Positions 7,145 through 14,892 of a stretch of 16,677 bases of DNA are shown one piece after another. Origin of the DNA: DATFPQ01 sp035264765 (GTDB lineage: Bacteria > Actinomycetota > Actinomycetes > Actinomycetales > Angustibacteraceae); assembly GCA_035264765.1 (NCBI GenBank), contig DATFPQ010000190.1, positions 1-16,677 on the forward strand, in the 5' to 3' direction. A model generated the notes under the pieces. That model ran no database searches, was not told where the DNA came from, and saw nothing but the letters and a program-made list of their open reading frames with translations. The translations under genes were made by a program, and so were the position numbers. How positions within the stretch are numbered: position 1 is the stretch's first letter; each line of letters opens with the position of its first letter.

Positions 7145-7149
7145 AGGAG
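7145..7149 (+). promoter_or_regulatory. Shine-Dalgarno deciding the M23 peptidase start
   Basis: AGGAG lies 8 bases before the ATG at 7158. It favours that start over the in-frame ATG at 7086, which has no comparable site and would place 24 non-hydrophobic residues ahead of the signal peptide. Confidence 0.6.
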
Positions 7150-7157
7150 TCCGCCTC

Positions 7158-8573
7158 ATGCGATTGCCCCGCATGATCCGCGTGCCCGCGGTCGGCGTGA
7201 CCGCCATCCTGGCGACGACACTCGCCACGCCGGCGCCTACGGCCCAGGCCGGACCCGACCAGCGCAAGCGCCAGGTCGACGCCTCCATCGAGGACCTGCG
7301 CGACGACCTGGAGGGGACGTCCGCGGACCTGAGCGCTGCCTACCTCCGGCTGCAGGGGGTGCAGCGACGGCTTCCCGGGGCACGCGCCGCGCTCGGCCAC
7401 GCCGAGAGCGAGCTCGCGGACGCCGCCGCGCGGGACCGGCAGATCGGGCAGCAGCTCACCGTCGCCCGGGCCTCGGAGGCCAAGGCCCTCGACGACCTGG
7501 CGCAGACCGCCCGGTCGACGTCGGACACGACCACCGTGCTCGGTGACATCGCGCGCCAGGCGTACCAGACCGGCGGCGTCGGCGAGCTCGCCGTCGCGCT
7601 ACAAGCGCAGGACGCGGACGACTTCGCCACCCGGCTGACGCTCGTCGGGACGGCGATGCGGATCCAGGGGGACGCCCTCGCCGACCTCGACGTCGCACAC
7701 GCCGAGTCCAGTGCAAAGAGGGCCCGGCTCACCGCCGTCCGACAGCAGATAGCCCTGCTCAAGGCGCAGGCCGAGGCGAACCTGGAACGGGCCCGGCAGC
7801 TGCGCCAGCAGGCGGCGGCCGCCAAGGCGCAGGTGGAGCGGCTGCTAAGTGACCAGCGCCGGGAGGTCGCCACCATCGAGTCCCGCAAGGCTGCGGAACG
7901 CAGGCGGCTGGACCGGCTGCAGGCCGAGTCCGACGCGTTGCAGCGCCAGCTCGCTGAGATCGCCCGGCGCCAGCGGGAGGCCGCGGCGGCGCGCGCCCGC
8001 GCGCGGGCTGCCGCCGAGCGCGCGCGAGAGGTGCGAGCCCGAGAAAGGGCAGAGGACAGGGCGCAGCAGCGGGCGCGCGACGGGGCACGGTCGGCGCGTC
8101 GTGCGCAGTCGAGCCGCCGGTCGAGCGCGGCCAGGTCGTCCGGGGGCGGCCTCAGTGCGCTGTCCGTCCCGAGCAGCGGCGGCTACCTGTCGGCGCCGGT
8201 GTCCGGCGGCTACATCTCCTCGGAGTTCGGGCGCCGGTTCCACCCGATCCTGCACTACTGGCGCCTGCACGCCGGCATGGACTACGGGGTCGGCTGTGGG
8301 ACCCCCGTCCATGCCTCCGCCGACGGCCAGGTGATCAGCGCCGGGTGGGGCGGTGGCTACGGCAACCGGATCGTCGTCAACCACGGTCTGGTGCGCGGTG
8401 TCAGTCTCTCGACGACGTACAACCATCTGTCCCGGATCGTCGCCCACGGCGGACACGTCAGCCGCGGGGAGCTGATCGGGTACTCCGGGACGACCGGCAC
8501 CTCGACCGGCTGCCACCTGCATTTCGAGACGTACGAGGACGGCGCGCCGGTGAACCCGCGCCGCTGGACCTGA
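7158..8573 (+). CDS. Secreted coiled-coil M23 (LytM) peptidoglycan endopeptidase, probable FtsEX effector
   Basis: This 471-residue exported hydrolase has a signal peptide at 1-31 (RMIRVPAVGVTAILATTLAT, probable cleavage after AQA) and coiled coils at about 33-115 and 170-300. A helical segment lies between them (IARQAYQTGGVGELAVALQA, 131-150), reminiscent of PcsB/RipC-type division hydrolases. An extremely Arg/Ala-rich stretch (about 265-325) and a Ser/Gly linker follow. The C-terminal LytM domain (350-471) has intact zinc ligands His-371 and Asp-375 (HAGMD) and His-455 (HLHFE, with His-453), plus His-423 (YNHLS). The enzyme should therefore be active and cut peptide cross-links. Position next to ftsEX suggests that FtsX activates it, as in the EnvC, PcsB and RipC systems; this is inference. 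The terminator after ftsX suggests it has its own promoter. Confidence 0.88.
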   Translation: MRLPRMIRVPAVGVTAILATTLATPAPTAQAGPDQRKRQVDASIEDLRDDLEGTSADLSAAYLRLQGVQRRLPGARAALGHAESELADAAARDRQIGQQLTVARASEAKALDDLAQTARSTSDTTTVLGDIARQAYQTGGVGELAVALQAQDADDFATRLTLVGTAMRIQGDALADLDVAHAESSAKRARLTAVRQQIALLKAQAEANLERARQLRQQAAAAKAQVERLLSDQRREVATIESRKAAERRRLDRLQAESDALQRQLAEIARRQREAAAARARARAAAERAREVRARERAEDRAQQRARDGARSARRAQSSRRSSAARSSGGGLSALSVPSSGGYLSAPVSGGYISSEFGRRFHPILHYWRLHAGMDYGVGCGTPVHASADGQVISAGWGGGYGNRIVVNHGLVRGVSLSTTYNHLSRIVAHGGHVSRGELIGYSGTTGTSTGCHLHFETYEDGAPVNPRRWT

Positions 8574-8596
8574 CGCCGCCGCGGCGCACCGGCCAC

Positions 8597-8636
8597 GCGG
8601 CACCGCCCGTGCTGCTGGTCGCGCGGCCAGTGCCGC
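8597..8636 (+). terminator. GC-rich stem-loop between the M23 gene and smpB
   Basis: An outer inverted repeat, GCGGCAC (8597-8603) and GTGCCGC (8630-8636), encloses a small hairpin CTGGTC-GCGC-GGCCAG (8615-8630). The two structures share a base and are mutually exclusive at that edge. It could terminate the peptidase transcript. There is no T-tract, so the assignment is tentative. Confidence 0.35.
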
Positions 8637-8656
8637 ACCGTCCGCGCGTGGCCGGG

Positions 8657-8662
8657 TAGCAT
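8657..8662 (+). promoter_or_regulatory. Putative -10 box of smpB
   Basis: TAGCAT matches the TANNNT consensus about 48 bases before the smpB start and after the stem-loop. No clear -35 box is seen. It would give smpB a promoter separate from the peptidase gene. Confidence 0.35.
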
Positions 8663-8710
8663 CGACCCCCGGCAACCGGCGGGACGAGAGGTAGACGACG
8701 AGGGGTGGAC

Positions 8711-9181
8711 GTGGCGAAGGAGACGGGGCGCAAGCTTGTCGCGAGCAACCGCAAGGCGCGCCACGACTACCACGTCGAGGACGTCCTCGAGGCGGGGCTG
8801 GTGCTGACCGGCACCGAGGTGAAGTCCCTGCGGGCCGGCCGCGCCTCCCTGGTTGACGGGTTCGCCAGCATCGACCACGGCGAGGCGTGGCTGGAGGGCG
8901 TGCACATCCCGGAGTACACCGAGGGGACCTGGAACAACCACGAGCCGCGTCGCAAGCGCAAGCTGCTGCTGCACCAGCAAGAGATCGCCAGGCTCGCCGA
9001 GGCGACGCGCGAGCGGGGTCTGACCATCGTCCCGCTGTCCCTGTACTTCCTCGACGGCCGAGCCAAGGTCGAGATCGCGGTGGCGCGAGGCAAGAAGAAC
9101 TACGACAAGCGCCAGGCGCTGCGCGAGCGGCAGGACACACGAGAGGCGGCGCGGGCGATGGCGCGCCGCGAGCACCTGTAG
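8711..9181 (+). CDS. smpB: tmRNA-binding protein SmpB
   Basis: This 156-residue RNA-binding protein carries tmRNA to stalled ribosomes for trans-translation. The family blocks are clear: NRKARHDYHVEDVLEAGLVL (start of the OB-fold barrel), the conserved GTEVKSLRAGRASLVDGFA, IPEYTEGTWNNHEPRRKRKL with the NHEP motif, and the C-terminal GKKNYDKRQALRERQ. This last is the basic tail that forms a helix in the mRNA channel. GTG at 8711 is preferred over GTG at 8705 because AGGGG (8701-8705) sits 5 bases before it and the protein then begins AKETGRKLVASN as expected. The RNA partner, ssrA, lies 5.7 kb downstream instead of directly beside it. The gene is convergent with pyc. Confidence 0.96.
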   Translation: MAKETGRKLVASNRKARHDYHVEDVLEAGLVLTGTEVKSLRAGRASLVDGFASIDHGEAWLEGVHIPEYTEGTWNNHEPRRKRKLLLHQQEIARLAEATRERGLTIVPLSLYFLDGRAKVEIAVARGKKNYDKRQALRERQDTREAARAMARREHL

Positions 9182-9203
9182 CGCCGCGCCCCGGATTTTG
9201 GCT

Positions 9204-9224
9204 GTCGCGGGGTCACCCCGCGAC
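9204..9224. terminator. Perfect GC hairpin between convergent smpB and pyc
   Basis: GTCGCGGGG, loop TCA, CCCCGCGAC: a perfect 9-bp stem (10 bp of symmetry around one base) in the gap between the two convergent stop codons. Being symmetric it can act on both strands, fitting a bidirectional terminator. A T-tract is missing on either side. Confidence 0.55.
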
Positions 9225-9259
9225 GAACCTACTGGAGTAGGGGCGCCCCGCGACGAACC
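9216..9259. repeat. Two-copy 14-base direct repeat flanking a palindrome
   Basis: CCCCGCGACGAACC occurs at 9216-9229 and again at 9246-9259 (period 30). Between the copies lies the near-palindrome CCTACTGGAGTAGG (9228-9241). The first copy is also the right arm of the hairpin at 9204-9224. Only two copies exist, so this is no CRISPR array. Confidence 0.75.
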
Positions 9260-9298
9260 GAGAATGGGGTAACTGGGCCCAGGGGAGCCCCGCCGCCG

Positions 9299-12200
9299 TC
9301 AGCCGATCACCACGAGCAGGTCGCCGCCCTCCACCTGCTGCTGCCCGCCGATGGCGAGCCGGGTCACCGTCCCGGCCACCGGCGCCGTGATCGCGGCCTC
9401 CATCTTCATCGCCTCGATGGTCGCCACGGTCGCGCCGGCCTCGACCGACGCCCCCTCCTCGACGGCGAGCGAGATCACGCCGGCGAACGGCGCGGCCACG
9501 TGGCCGGGCTTGCTGGGGTCGGCCTTCTCGGCCACCCGGACGTCGACCTCCGCGCTCTCGTCGCGGGTGACCACCGGCCGCAGCTGCCCGTTCAGCGTGC
9601 ACATGACGGTGCGCAACCCGCGGTCGTCGACGTCGCTCACCGACTGCACGCCGACGAGCAGCCGCTTGCCCGGCTCGATCTCGACCTCCACCTCCTCACC
9701 GCTGCGCAGGCCGTAGAGGAACTGAGCCGTGGGGACGACCGAGAGGTCGCTGTACTGCTCCCGGGAGGCGGCGAACTCCTTGCTCGGGCCTGGGAACAGC
9801 AGCCGGTTCAGCGTGGGTCGACGCTGGGTGGTCAGCCCGTCGACGTCCTCGGCGGACAGCTCCGCCACGGTGGGCTTGGACCGGCCGCGGCCCTCCAGTG
9901 CCTTGGTGCGGAACGGCTCCGGCCAGCCGCCGGGCGGGTCGCCGAGCTCGCCCTGCAGGAAGCCGATCACCGAGTCCGGGACGTCGTAGGCCTGCGGGTT
10001 GGCCTCGAAGTCGGCGGGGTCCGCGCCGCGTCCGACGAGCGCCAGCGCGAGGTCGCCCACGACCTTGCTGCTCGGCGTCACCTTGACCACGTTGCCGAGG
10101 ATCCGGTTGGCGGCGGCGTAGGTGTCCTCGATCGCCTCGAACTTCTCGCCGAGGCCGAGCGCGATCGCCTGCTGCCGCAGGTTGGACAGCTGCCCGCCGG
10201 GGATCTCGTGGTCGTACACGCGCCCGGTCGGGCCCGGCAGTCCGGACTCGAACGGCGCGTACAGCCGGCGCACGGCCTCCCAGTACGGCTCGAGGTCGGC
10301 GACGGCGCGCAGGTCCAGCCCGGTGGCGCGAGGGGTGTCGTCGGTGGCGGCGACCAGCGCCGACATCGGCGGCTGGCTGGTCGTCCCGGCCATGGTCGCG
10401 CTCGCGGCATCCACGGCGTCCACACCCGCGTCGATGGCCGACAGCAGCGTGGCCAGCTGGCCGCCCGCGGTGTCGTGGGTGTGCAGGTGCACGGGCAGGT
10501 CGAACCGCTCGCGCAGTGCGCTGACCAGGATGCGGGCCGCAGGCGCTCGCAGCAGCCCGGCCATGTCCTTGATCGCGAGGACGTGCGCGCCGGCGTCCAC
10601 GATCCGCTCGGCCAGCCGCAGGTAGTAGTCCAGCGTGTAGAGCCGTTCGTTCGGGTCGGTGAGGTTGCCGGTGTAGCAGAGCGCCACCTCGGCGACCGCG
10701 GTGTCCGTGGCGCGGACGGCGTCGATCGCCGGGCGCATCTGCGCCACGTCGTTCAGCGCGTCGAAGACCCGGAAGACGTCGATGCCGGTGCGGGCGGCCT
10801 CCTCCACGAAGGCGTCGGTGACCTGCGTGGGGTACGGCGTGTACCCGACCGTGTTCCGTCCGCGCAGCAGCATCTGCAGGCACAGGTTAGGCATCGCCTG
10901 GCGCAGCGCGGCGAGCCGGTCCCACGGGTCCTCGGACAGGAAGCGCAGCGCCACGTCGTAGGTCGCGCCACCCCAGGCCTCGACGCTCCACAGCTGCGGG
11001 GTCAGCCGGGCCACCGGTCCGGCGGCGGACACCAGGTCGCGGGTCCGAACCCGCGTCGCCAGCAGCGACTGGTGGGCGTCCCGGAACGTGGTGTCGGTGA
11101 CCGCGACGGCGGTCTGCTCCCGGAGCCGGCGGGAGAACTCCGCCGGCCCGAGGAGCACCAGCTGGTCGCGGCTGCCGGCGGGCGGCGGCGTGTCGAGGTT
11201 GACCTTCGGCAGCTTGGTGGAGGGGTCGGCGAGCCCGGGCGGCGGACCCTGCGGCTGGTTGACCGTGACGTGCGCCAGGTAGGAGAGCAGCTTGGTCCCG
11301 CGGTCGGCCGGCGTGCGCGCGCTGAGCAGCTCCGGGCGCTCGTCGATGAAGGACGTCGAGAGCCGGCCGGCCTGGAAGTCGGGCTGCTCCAGTAGCGACT
11401 GCAGGAACGGGATGTTCGTCGACACGCCGCGGATCCGGAACTCCGCGAGGGCGCGACGGGCCCGGCGTACCGCCGTCGTGAAGTCGCGGCCGCGGCAGGT
11501 CAGCTTGACCAGCATGGAGTCGAAGTGGGCGCCGATCTCGGCCCCGACGAAGACCGTCCCGCCGTCCAGCCGCACACCCGCGCCGCCCGCCGAGCGGTAG
11601 GTAGTGATGGTCCCGGTGTCGGGGCGGAAGCCGTTCGCCGGGTCCTCCGTCGTGATCCGGCACTGCAGCGCCGCGCCGTTGACCCGGATGGTGTCCTGCG
11701 AGAGCTGAAGGTCCGCCAGGGTCTCGCCGCTCGCGATCCGGAGCTGCGCCTGCACCAGGTCGACGTCGGTGATCTCCTCGGTCACCGTGTGCTCGACCTG
11801 GATCCGCGGGTTCATCTCGATGAAGACGTAGCGGCCGTCTGGCGCGAGCAGGAACTCCACGGTCCCCGCGTTGACGTAGCCGATGTGCCGCGCGAACGCG
11901 ACCGCGTGCGCGCACATGCGGTCGCGCAGGTCGGGGTCGAGGTTGGGGGCCGGCGCGATCTCGACCACCTTCTGGTGCCGCCGCTGCACCGAGCAGTCGC
12001 GCTCGAAGAGGTGCACCACGTCGCCTTGCGCGTCCGCGAGCACCTGCACCTCGATGTGCCGCGGTGACACGACGGCCTGCTCGAGGAAGACGGTGGAGTC
12101 CCCGAACGCGCTTTCGGCCTCCCGCATGGCGGCCTGGAGAGCCTCGCGCAGCTCGGCCGGTCGCTCGACCCGCCGCATGCCGCGGCCGCCACCTCCGGCG

Positions 12201-12679
12201 ACCGCCTTCACGAAGATCGGGAAGCCGACGCCCTCGGCGGCCGCGATCAGCTCCTCGACATCCGTGCTGGGCGGCGCGCTGGCCAGCACCGGCAGCCCCG
12301 CCTCGCGCGCGGCGGCGATGGCCCGCGCCTTGTTGCCGGTCAGGTGCAGCACCCCGGCTGGTGGGCCGACGAAGGTGATGCCGGCGTCGGCGCAGGCCTC
12401 GGCCAGGCCGGGGTTCTCGGACAGGAAGCCATAGCCGGGGTAGACGGCGTCCGCCCCAGACTCGCGGGCCACCCGGACGATCTCGGCCGGGTCGAGGTAC
12501 GCACGGACGGGGTGACCCCGCTCGCCGATCCGATACGCCTCGTCCGCCTTGGACCGGTGCTCGCTGCGGCGGTCCTCGTACGGGAAGACGGCAACCGTCT
12601 GCGCCCCGAGCTCGGTGGCGGCGCGGAACGCCCGAACGGCGATCTCGCCGCGGTTTGCGACCAGGACCTTGCGGAACAC
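9299..12679 (-). CDS. pyc: Pyruvate carboxylase
   Basis: This 1126-residue biotin enzyme makes oxaloacetate from pyruvate, bicarbonate and ATP, refilling the TCA cycle. Domains in order are as follows. The biotin carboxylase is at about 1-455, with the ATP-grasp loop VKAVAGGGGRGM at 157-168 and EMNPRIQVEHTVTEE at 288-302. The carboxyltransferase is at about 525-800, with TDTTFRDAHQSLLATRVRT at 528-546, the Lys-704 region AIKDMAGLL expected to be carboxylated, and metal-binding HLHTHD at 731-736. The allosteric/tetramerisation linker comes next, and the C-terminal biotinyl domain carries EAMKME, whose Lys-1092 is the biotin site. The length matches single-chain actinobacterial enzymes. The start is GTG, with GGAGG 6 bases upstream. 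The gene is divergent from the PPOX gene and convergent with smpB. Confidence 0.97.
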   Translation of the reverse strand: MFRKVLVANRGEIAVRAFRAATELGAQTVAVFPYEDRRSEHRSKADEAYRIGERGHPVRAYLDPAEIVRVARESGADAVYPGYGFLSENPGLAEACADAGITFVGPPAGVLHLTGNKARAIAAAREAGLPVLASAPPSTDVEELIAAAEGVGFPIFVKAVAGGGGRGMRRVERPAELREALQAAMREAESAFGDSTVFLEQAVVSPRHIEVQVLADAQGDVVHLFERDCSVQRRHQKVVEIAPAPNLDPDLRDRMCAHAVAFARHIGYVNAGTVEFLLAPDGRYVFIEMNPRIQVEHTVTEEITDVDLVQAQLRIASGETLADLQLSQDTIRVNGAALQCRITTEDPANGFRPDTGTITTYRSAGGAGVRLDGGTVFVGAEIGAHFDSMLVKLTCRGRDFTTAVRRARRALAEFRIRGVSTNIPFLQSLLEQPDFQAGRLSTSFIDERPELLSARTPADRGTKLLSYLAHVTVNQPQGPPPGLADPSTKLPKVNLDTPPPAGSRDQLVLLGPAEFSRRLREQTAVAVTDTTFRDAHQSLLATRVRTRDLVSAAGPVARLTPQLWSVEAWGGATYDVALRFLSEDPWDRLAALRQAMPNLCLQMLLRGRNTVGYTPYPTQVTDAFVEEAARTGIDVFRVFDALNDVAQMRPAIDAVRATDTAVAEVALCYTGNLTDPNERLYTLDYYLRLAERIVDAGAHVLAIKDMAGLLRAPAARILVSALRERFDLPVHLHTHDTAGGQLATLLSAIDAGVDAVDAASATMAGTTSQPPMSALVAATDDTPRATGLDLRAVADLEPYWEAVRRLYAPFESGLPGPTGRVYDHEIPGGQLSNLRQQAIALGLGEKFEAIEDTYAAANRILGNVVKVTPSSKVVGDLALALVGRGADPADFEANPQAYDVPDSVIGFLQGELGDPPGGWPEPFRTKALEGRGRSKPTVAELSAEDVDGLTTQRRPTLNRLLFPGPSKEFAASREQYSDLSVVPTAQFLYGLRSGEEVEVEIEPGKRLLVGVQSVSDVDDRGLRTVMCTLNGQLRPVVTRDESAEVDVRVAEKADPSKPGHVAAPFAGVISLAVEEGASVEAGATVATIEAMKMEAAITAPVAGTVTRLAIGGQQQVEGGDLLVVIG

Positions 12680-12685
12680 GAGGGA

Positions 12686-12690
12686 CCTCC
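12686..12690 (-). promoter_or_regulatory. Shine-Dalgarno of pyc
   Basis: On the minus strand GGAGG lies 6 bases before the GTG start codon at 12679. It fixes the start of the biotin carboxylase domain at FRKVLVANRGEIA. Confidence 0.65.
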
Positions 12691-12736
12691 GTGCAGTCGG
12701 GCCGCGCCGGGAGGACGGCGGCGGTCAGGCCTGGCG

Positions 12737-12742
12737 AGCCTA
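12737..12742 (-). promoter_or_regulatory. Putative -10 box of pyc
   Basis: TAGGCT on the minus strand, the same hexamer as at prfB, lies about 58 bases ahead of the pyc start in the 192-base divergent gap. It would give a leader of about 50 bases. No clear -35 was found. Confidence 0.33.
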
Positions 12743-12871
12743 CCGAGGGGTCCGGACAGCAGGATCAGGGTCTCCCATCCCGAGATGGCGTCCCGGCGGC
12801 GTCGCGGTCGGGCCCGCGGATGAGCGTTCGCTGCTGCGGCGGGACGGCGGTCGGCGCGGCAGGATGACGGC

Positions 12872-13339
12872 ATGGCACGCAGCATCGCGACGAACACGGG
12901 CGTCGACCTTCGGGGCCTGCTGGACTTCGTCCGCCCGCGGCACCGGATGATCTTGCTGACGCGCCGAACGGACGGTACGCCGCAGGCCTCGCCGGTCACC
13001 GGGGGCGTGGACGACGACGGCCGGCTGGTGATCTCGACGTACCCGGAGCGCGCCAAGGTCTCCAACGCCCGCCGCGACCCCGCGGTGAGCGTCGTCGTGC
13101 TCTCCGACGACTGGAACGGCCCGTGGGTGCAGCTGGACGGGACCTGCGAGGTGCTGGACCTGCCGGAGGCACTGGAGCCGCTGGTCGACTACTTCCGGTC
13201 GATCTCGGGCGAGCACCCGGACTGGGACGAGTACCGGGAGGCCATGCGCAAGCAGGGCAAGTCGCTTCTGCGCATCACGCCGACCCGGTGGGGTCCGGTG
13301 GCGACCGGCGGCTTCCCGCAGCGCCTGGCGAACGACTGA
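12872..13339 (+). CDS. PPOX-class F420-dependent (or flavin) oxidoreductase-like protein
   Basis: This 155-residue protein has the split-barrel fold of the pyridoxamine-phosphate-oxidase-like family, in the branch usually annotated as F420-dependent (Rv1155-like). Recognisable parts are RPRHRMILLTRRTDGTPQAS (22-41), GRLVISTYPERAKVSNARRD, whose Lys/Asn-Ala-Arg-Arg-Asp helix lines the cofactor pocket, and WVQLDGTCEVLDLPEALEPL. A C-terminal KSLLRITPTRWGPVATGG closes the barrel. The substrate is unknown; relatives reduce small unsaturated compounds or only bind F420, FMN or haem. The start ATG has AGGA at 12861-12864. An overlapping CAGGAT 6 bases before the ATG could instead be a leaderless -10. 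Its stop lies only 12 bases from the convergent stop of zwf. Confidence 0.82.
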   Translation: MARSIATNTGVDLRGLLDFVRPRHRMILLTRRTDGTPQASPVTGGVDDDGRLVISTYPERAKVSNARRDPAVSVVVLSDDWNGPWVQLDGTCEVLDLPEALEPLVDYFRSISGEHPDWDEYREAMRKQGKSLLRITPTRWGPVATGGFPQRLAND

Positions 13340-13351
13340 CCGACGTCCCGA

Positions 13352-14806
13352 TCAGCCGCCGAACTCGTTGGGGTTGCGCCAGGCCCGCTCGAACGGCAGC
13401 CGCCAGGCGCGCGGCGCGATGAGCTGGTGGATGGCGTTGGGACCCCAGGCCTCCTGCGGGTACGGCCGCACCGCGGGCGGGTTGTCCAGCAGTGGCATGG
13501 ACAGCTCCCACAGCCGCTCGATCCCCTCCGACGTCGTGAACAGCGTGTGGTCGCCGCGCATCGCGTCCCGGATCAGCCGCTCGTACGCCTCCAGTGCCGA
13601 CCCGGCCCAGCTGATCTCGCGCATCGCGAACTGCATGCTGAGCTTGTCCAGCCGCATGCCCGGCCCCGGGCGCTTGCCGTAGAACGACAACGACATCCGG
13701 GACTCGTCGGCGAGGTCGAAGGTCAGGTGGTCAGGACCGTTCTGCCCGACGCCGGACCCGGCCGGGAACATGCTCCGCGGGGGCTCCTTGAAGGCGATCG
13801 AGATGATCCGCGAGCCCTCTGCCATCCGCTTGCCGGTGCGCAGGTAGAACGGCACGCCGGCCCAGCGCCAGTTGTCGATCTCGCACTTGAGCGCAATGAA
13901 GGTCTCGGTCTCGGACTCCGGCGCGACGCCGGGCAGGTCGCGGTAGCCGCCGAACTGCCCGCGGACGACGTGGGCCGGGTCGATCGGCTTCATCGAGCGG
14001 AAGACCTTGTTCTTCTCCTCGCTGATCGCGCGCGGCTCCAGGGCCGTGGGCGGCTCCATCGCGACGAAGGCCAGCACCTGGAACAGGTGGGTCACGACCA
14101 TGTCGCGGTAGGCGCCGGTGGCCTCGTAGAACTCGGCGCGGGTCTCGATCCCGAGCTTCTCCGGGACGTCGATCTGCACGTGGTCGATGTTGTTTCGGTG
14201 CCAGATCGGCTCGAACAGGCCGTTGGCGAACCGGAACGCCAGGATGTTCTGGGCCGCCTCCTTGCCGAGGAAGTGGTCGATCCGGAAGACCTGCGACTCG
14301 TCGAAGACCTCGTGGACGGCGGCGTTGAGGGCCTTCGCGGACTCCAGATCGGTGCCGAACGGCTTCTCCATCACGACCCGGCTGCGCTCCACGAGCTTCG
14401 CCTCGTCGAGCAGCCGGACGACCGATAGGGCCGCCTTGGGCGGGACGCTCAGGTAGTGCAGCCGGCGGGGCGGGACGCGCAGGTCGAGCTCCGCGGTCAG
14501 CTCGGCCTCGGCGTCCTCGACGGCGGCGCGCAGGCCCGGAGCGCCCTCACCGCCTGGTACGTACCGCAGCATGCGGGAGAAGCCGGCCCACTCCTCGTCC
14601 GACACCGGGCGCTTGCTGAACTCGCGAACCGCCTCCCGGGTGAACGCCACGAACGAGTCCTGGTCGTGGTCCTCCAGCGAGGTCCCGACGATCCGACCCG
14701 GCGGCAGCAGCCCGGTCTGGAACAGGTGCAGCAGCCCTGGCAGCAGCTTGCGCTTGGCCAGGTCACCGGTCGCGCCGAACAGCACGAGGACGTGCGGGTC
14801 GTCCAT
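13352..14806 (-). CDS. zwf: Glucose-6-phosphate 1-dehydrogenase
   Basis: This 484-residue enzyme oxidises glucose 6-phosphate to 6-phosphogluconolactone, reducing NADP+ (or NAD+), as the entry to the oxidative pentose phosphate pathway. Visible are the Rossmann nucleotide-binding start LVLFGATGDLAKRKLLPGL (7-25), EKPFG (147-151), the substrate-binding signature RIDHFLGKEA (175-184) with Asp-177/His-178, and RDMVVTH ending in His-240, the expected catalytic base. NNIDHVQIDVPEKLGIETRA is the usual flank of the active site. I chose the ATG at 14806 because the Rossmann strand begins there; the open frame continues 34 residues upstream without domain content. No tkt, tal, opcA or pgl gene is near, so this copy lies outside the usual actinobacterial pentose-phosphate operon. 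Confidence 0.95.
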   Translation of the reverse strand: MDDPHVLVLFGATGDLAKRKLLPGLLHLFQTGLLPPGRIVGTSLEDHDQDSFVAFTREAVREFSKRPVSDEEWAGFSRMLRYVPGGEGAPGLRAAVEDAEAELTAELDLRVPPRRLHYLSVPPKAALSVVRLLDEAKLVERSRVVMEKPFGTDLESAKALNAAVHEVFDESQVFRIDHFLGKEAAQNILAFRFANGLFEPIWHRNNIDHVQIDVPEKLGIETRAEFYEATGAYRDMVVTHLFQVLAFVAMEPPTALEPRAISEEKNKVFRSMKPIDPAHVVRGQFGGYRDLPGVAPESETETFIALKCEIDNWRWAGVPFYLRTGKRMAEGSRIISIAFKEPPRSMFPAGSGVGQNGPDHLTFDLADESRMSLSFYGKRPGPGMRLDKLSMQFAMREISWAGSALEAYERLIRDAMRGDHTLFTTSEGIERLWELSMPLLDNPPAVRPYPQEAWGPNAIHQLIAPRAWRLPFERAWRNPNEFGG

Positions 14807-14814
14807 GAGGCCGC

Positions 14815-14820
14815 AGCGTA
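14815..14820 (-). promoter_or_regulatory. Putative -10 box of zwf (leaderless start)
   Basis: On the minus strand TACGCT ends 8 bases before the zwf ATG, with no Shine-Dalgarno between. This is the same spacing as at prfB and is consistent with a leaderless mRNA. A poor -35 (TTCCGC, spacer 17) lies upstream. Confidence 0.4.
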
Positions 14821-14892
14821 GGCCCGTGCAGGCGTCAGCGGAACCTTCCGCGGGGGTGCTGTGGGCGGGAATGCCTCCGCCTCCGGGAGCGC

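Noticed and set aside
9216..9259. CRISPR array
   Set aside because: There are only two 14-base copies with one 16-base spacer, inside a terminator region, and no cas genes.
9500..11395. Very long plus-strand open frame (631 codons) opposite pyc
   Set aside because: It is antisense to the carboxyltransferase and biotinyl parts of pyruvate carboxylase, is rich in Arg/Gly/Val/Gln with no domain, and is expected from GC-rich codon use.
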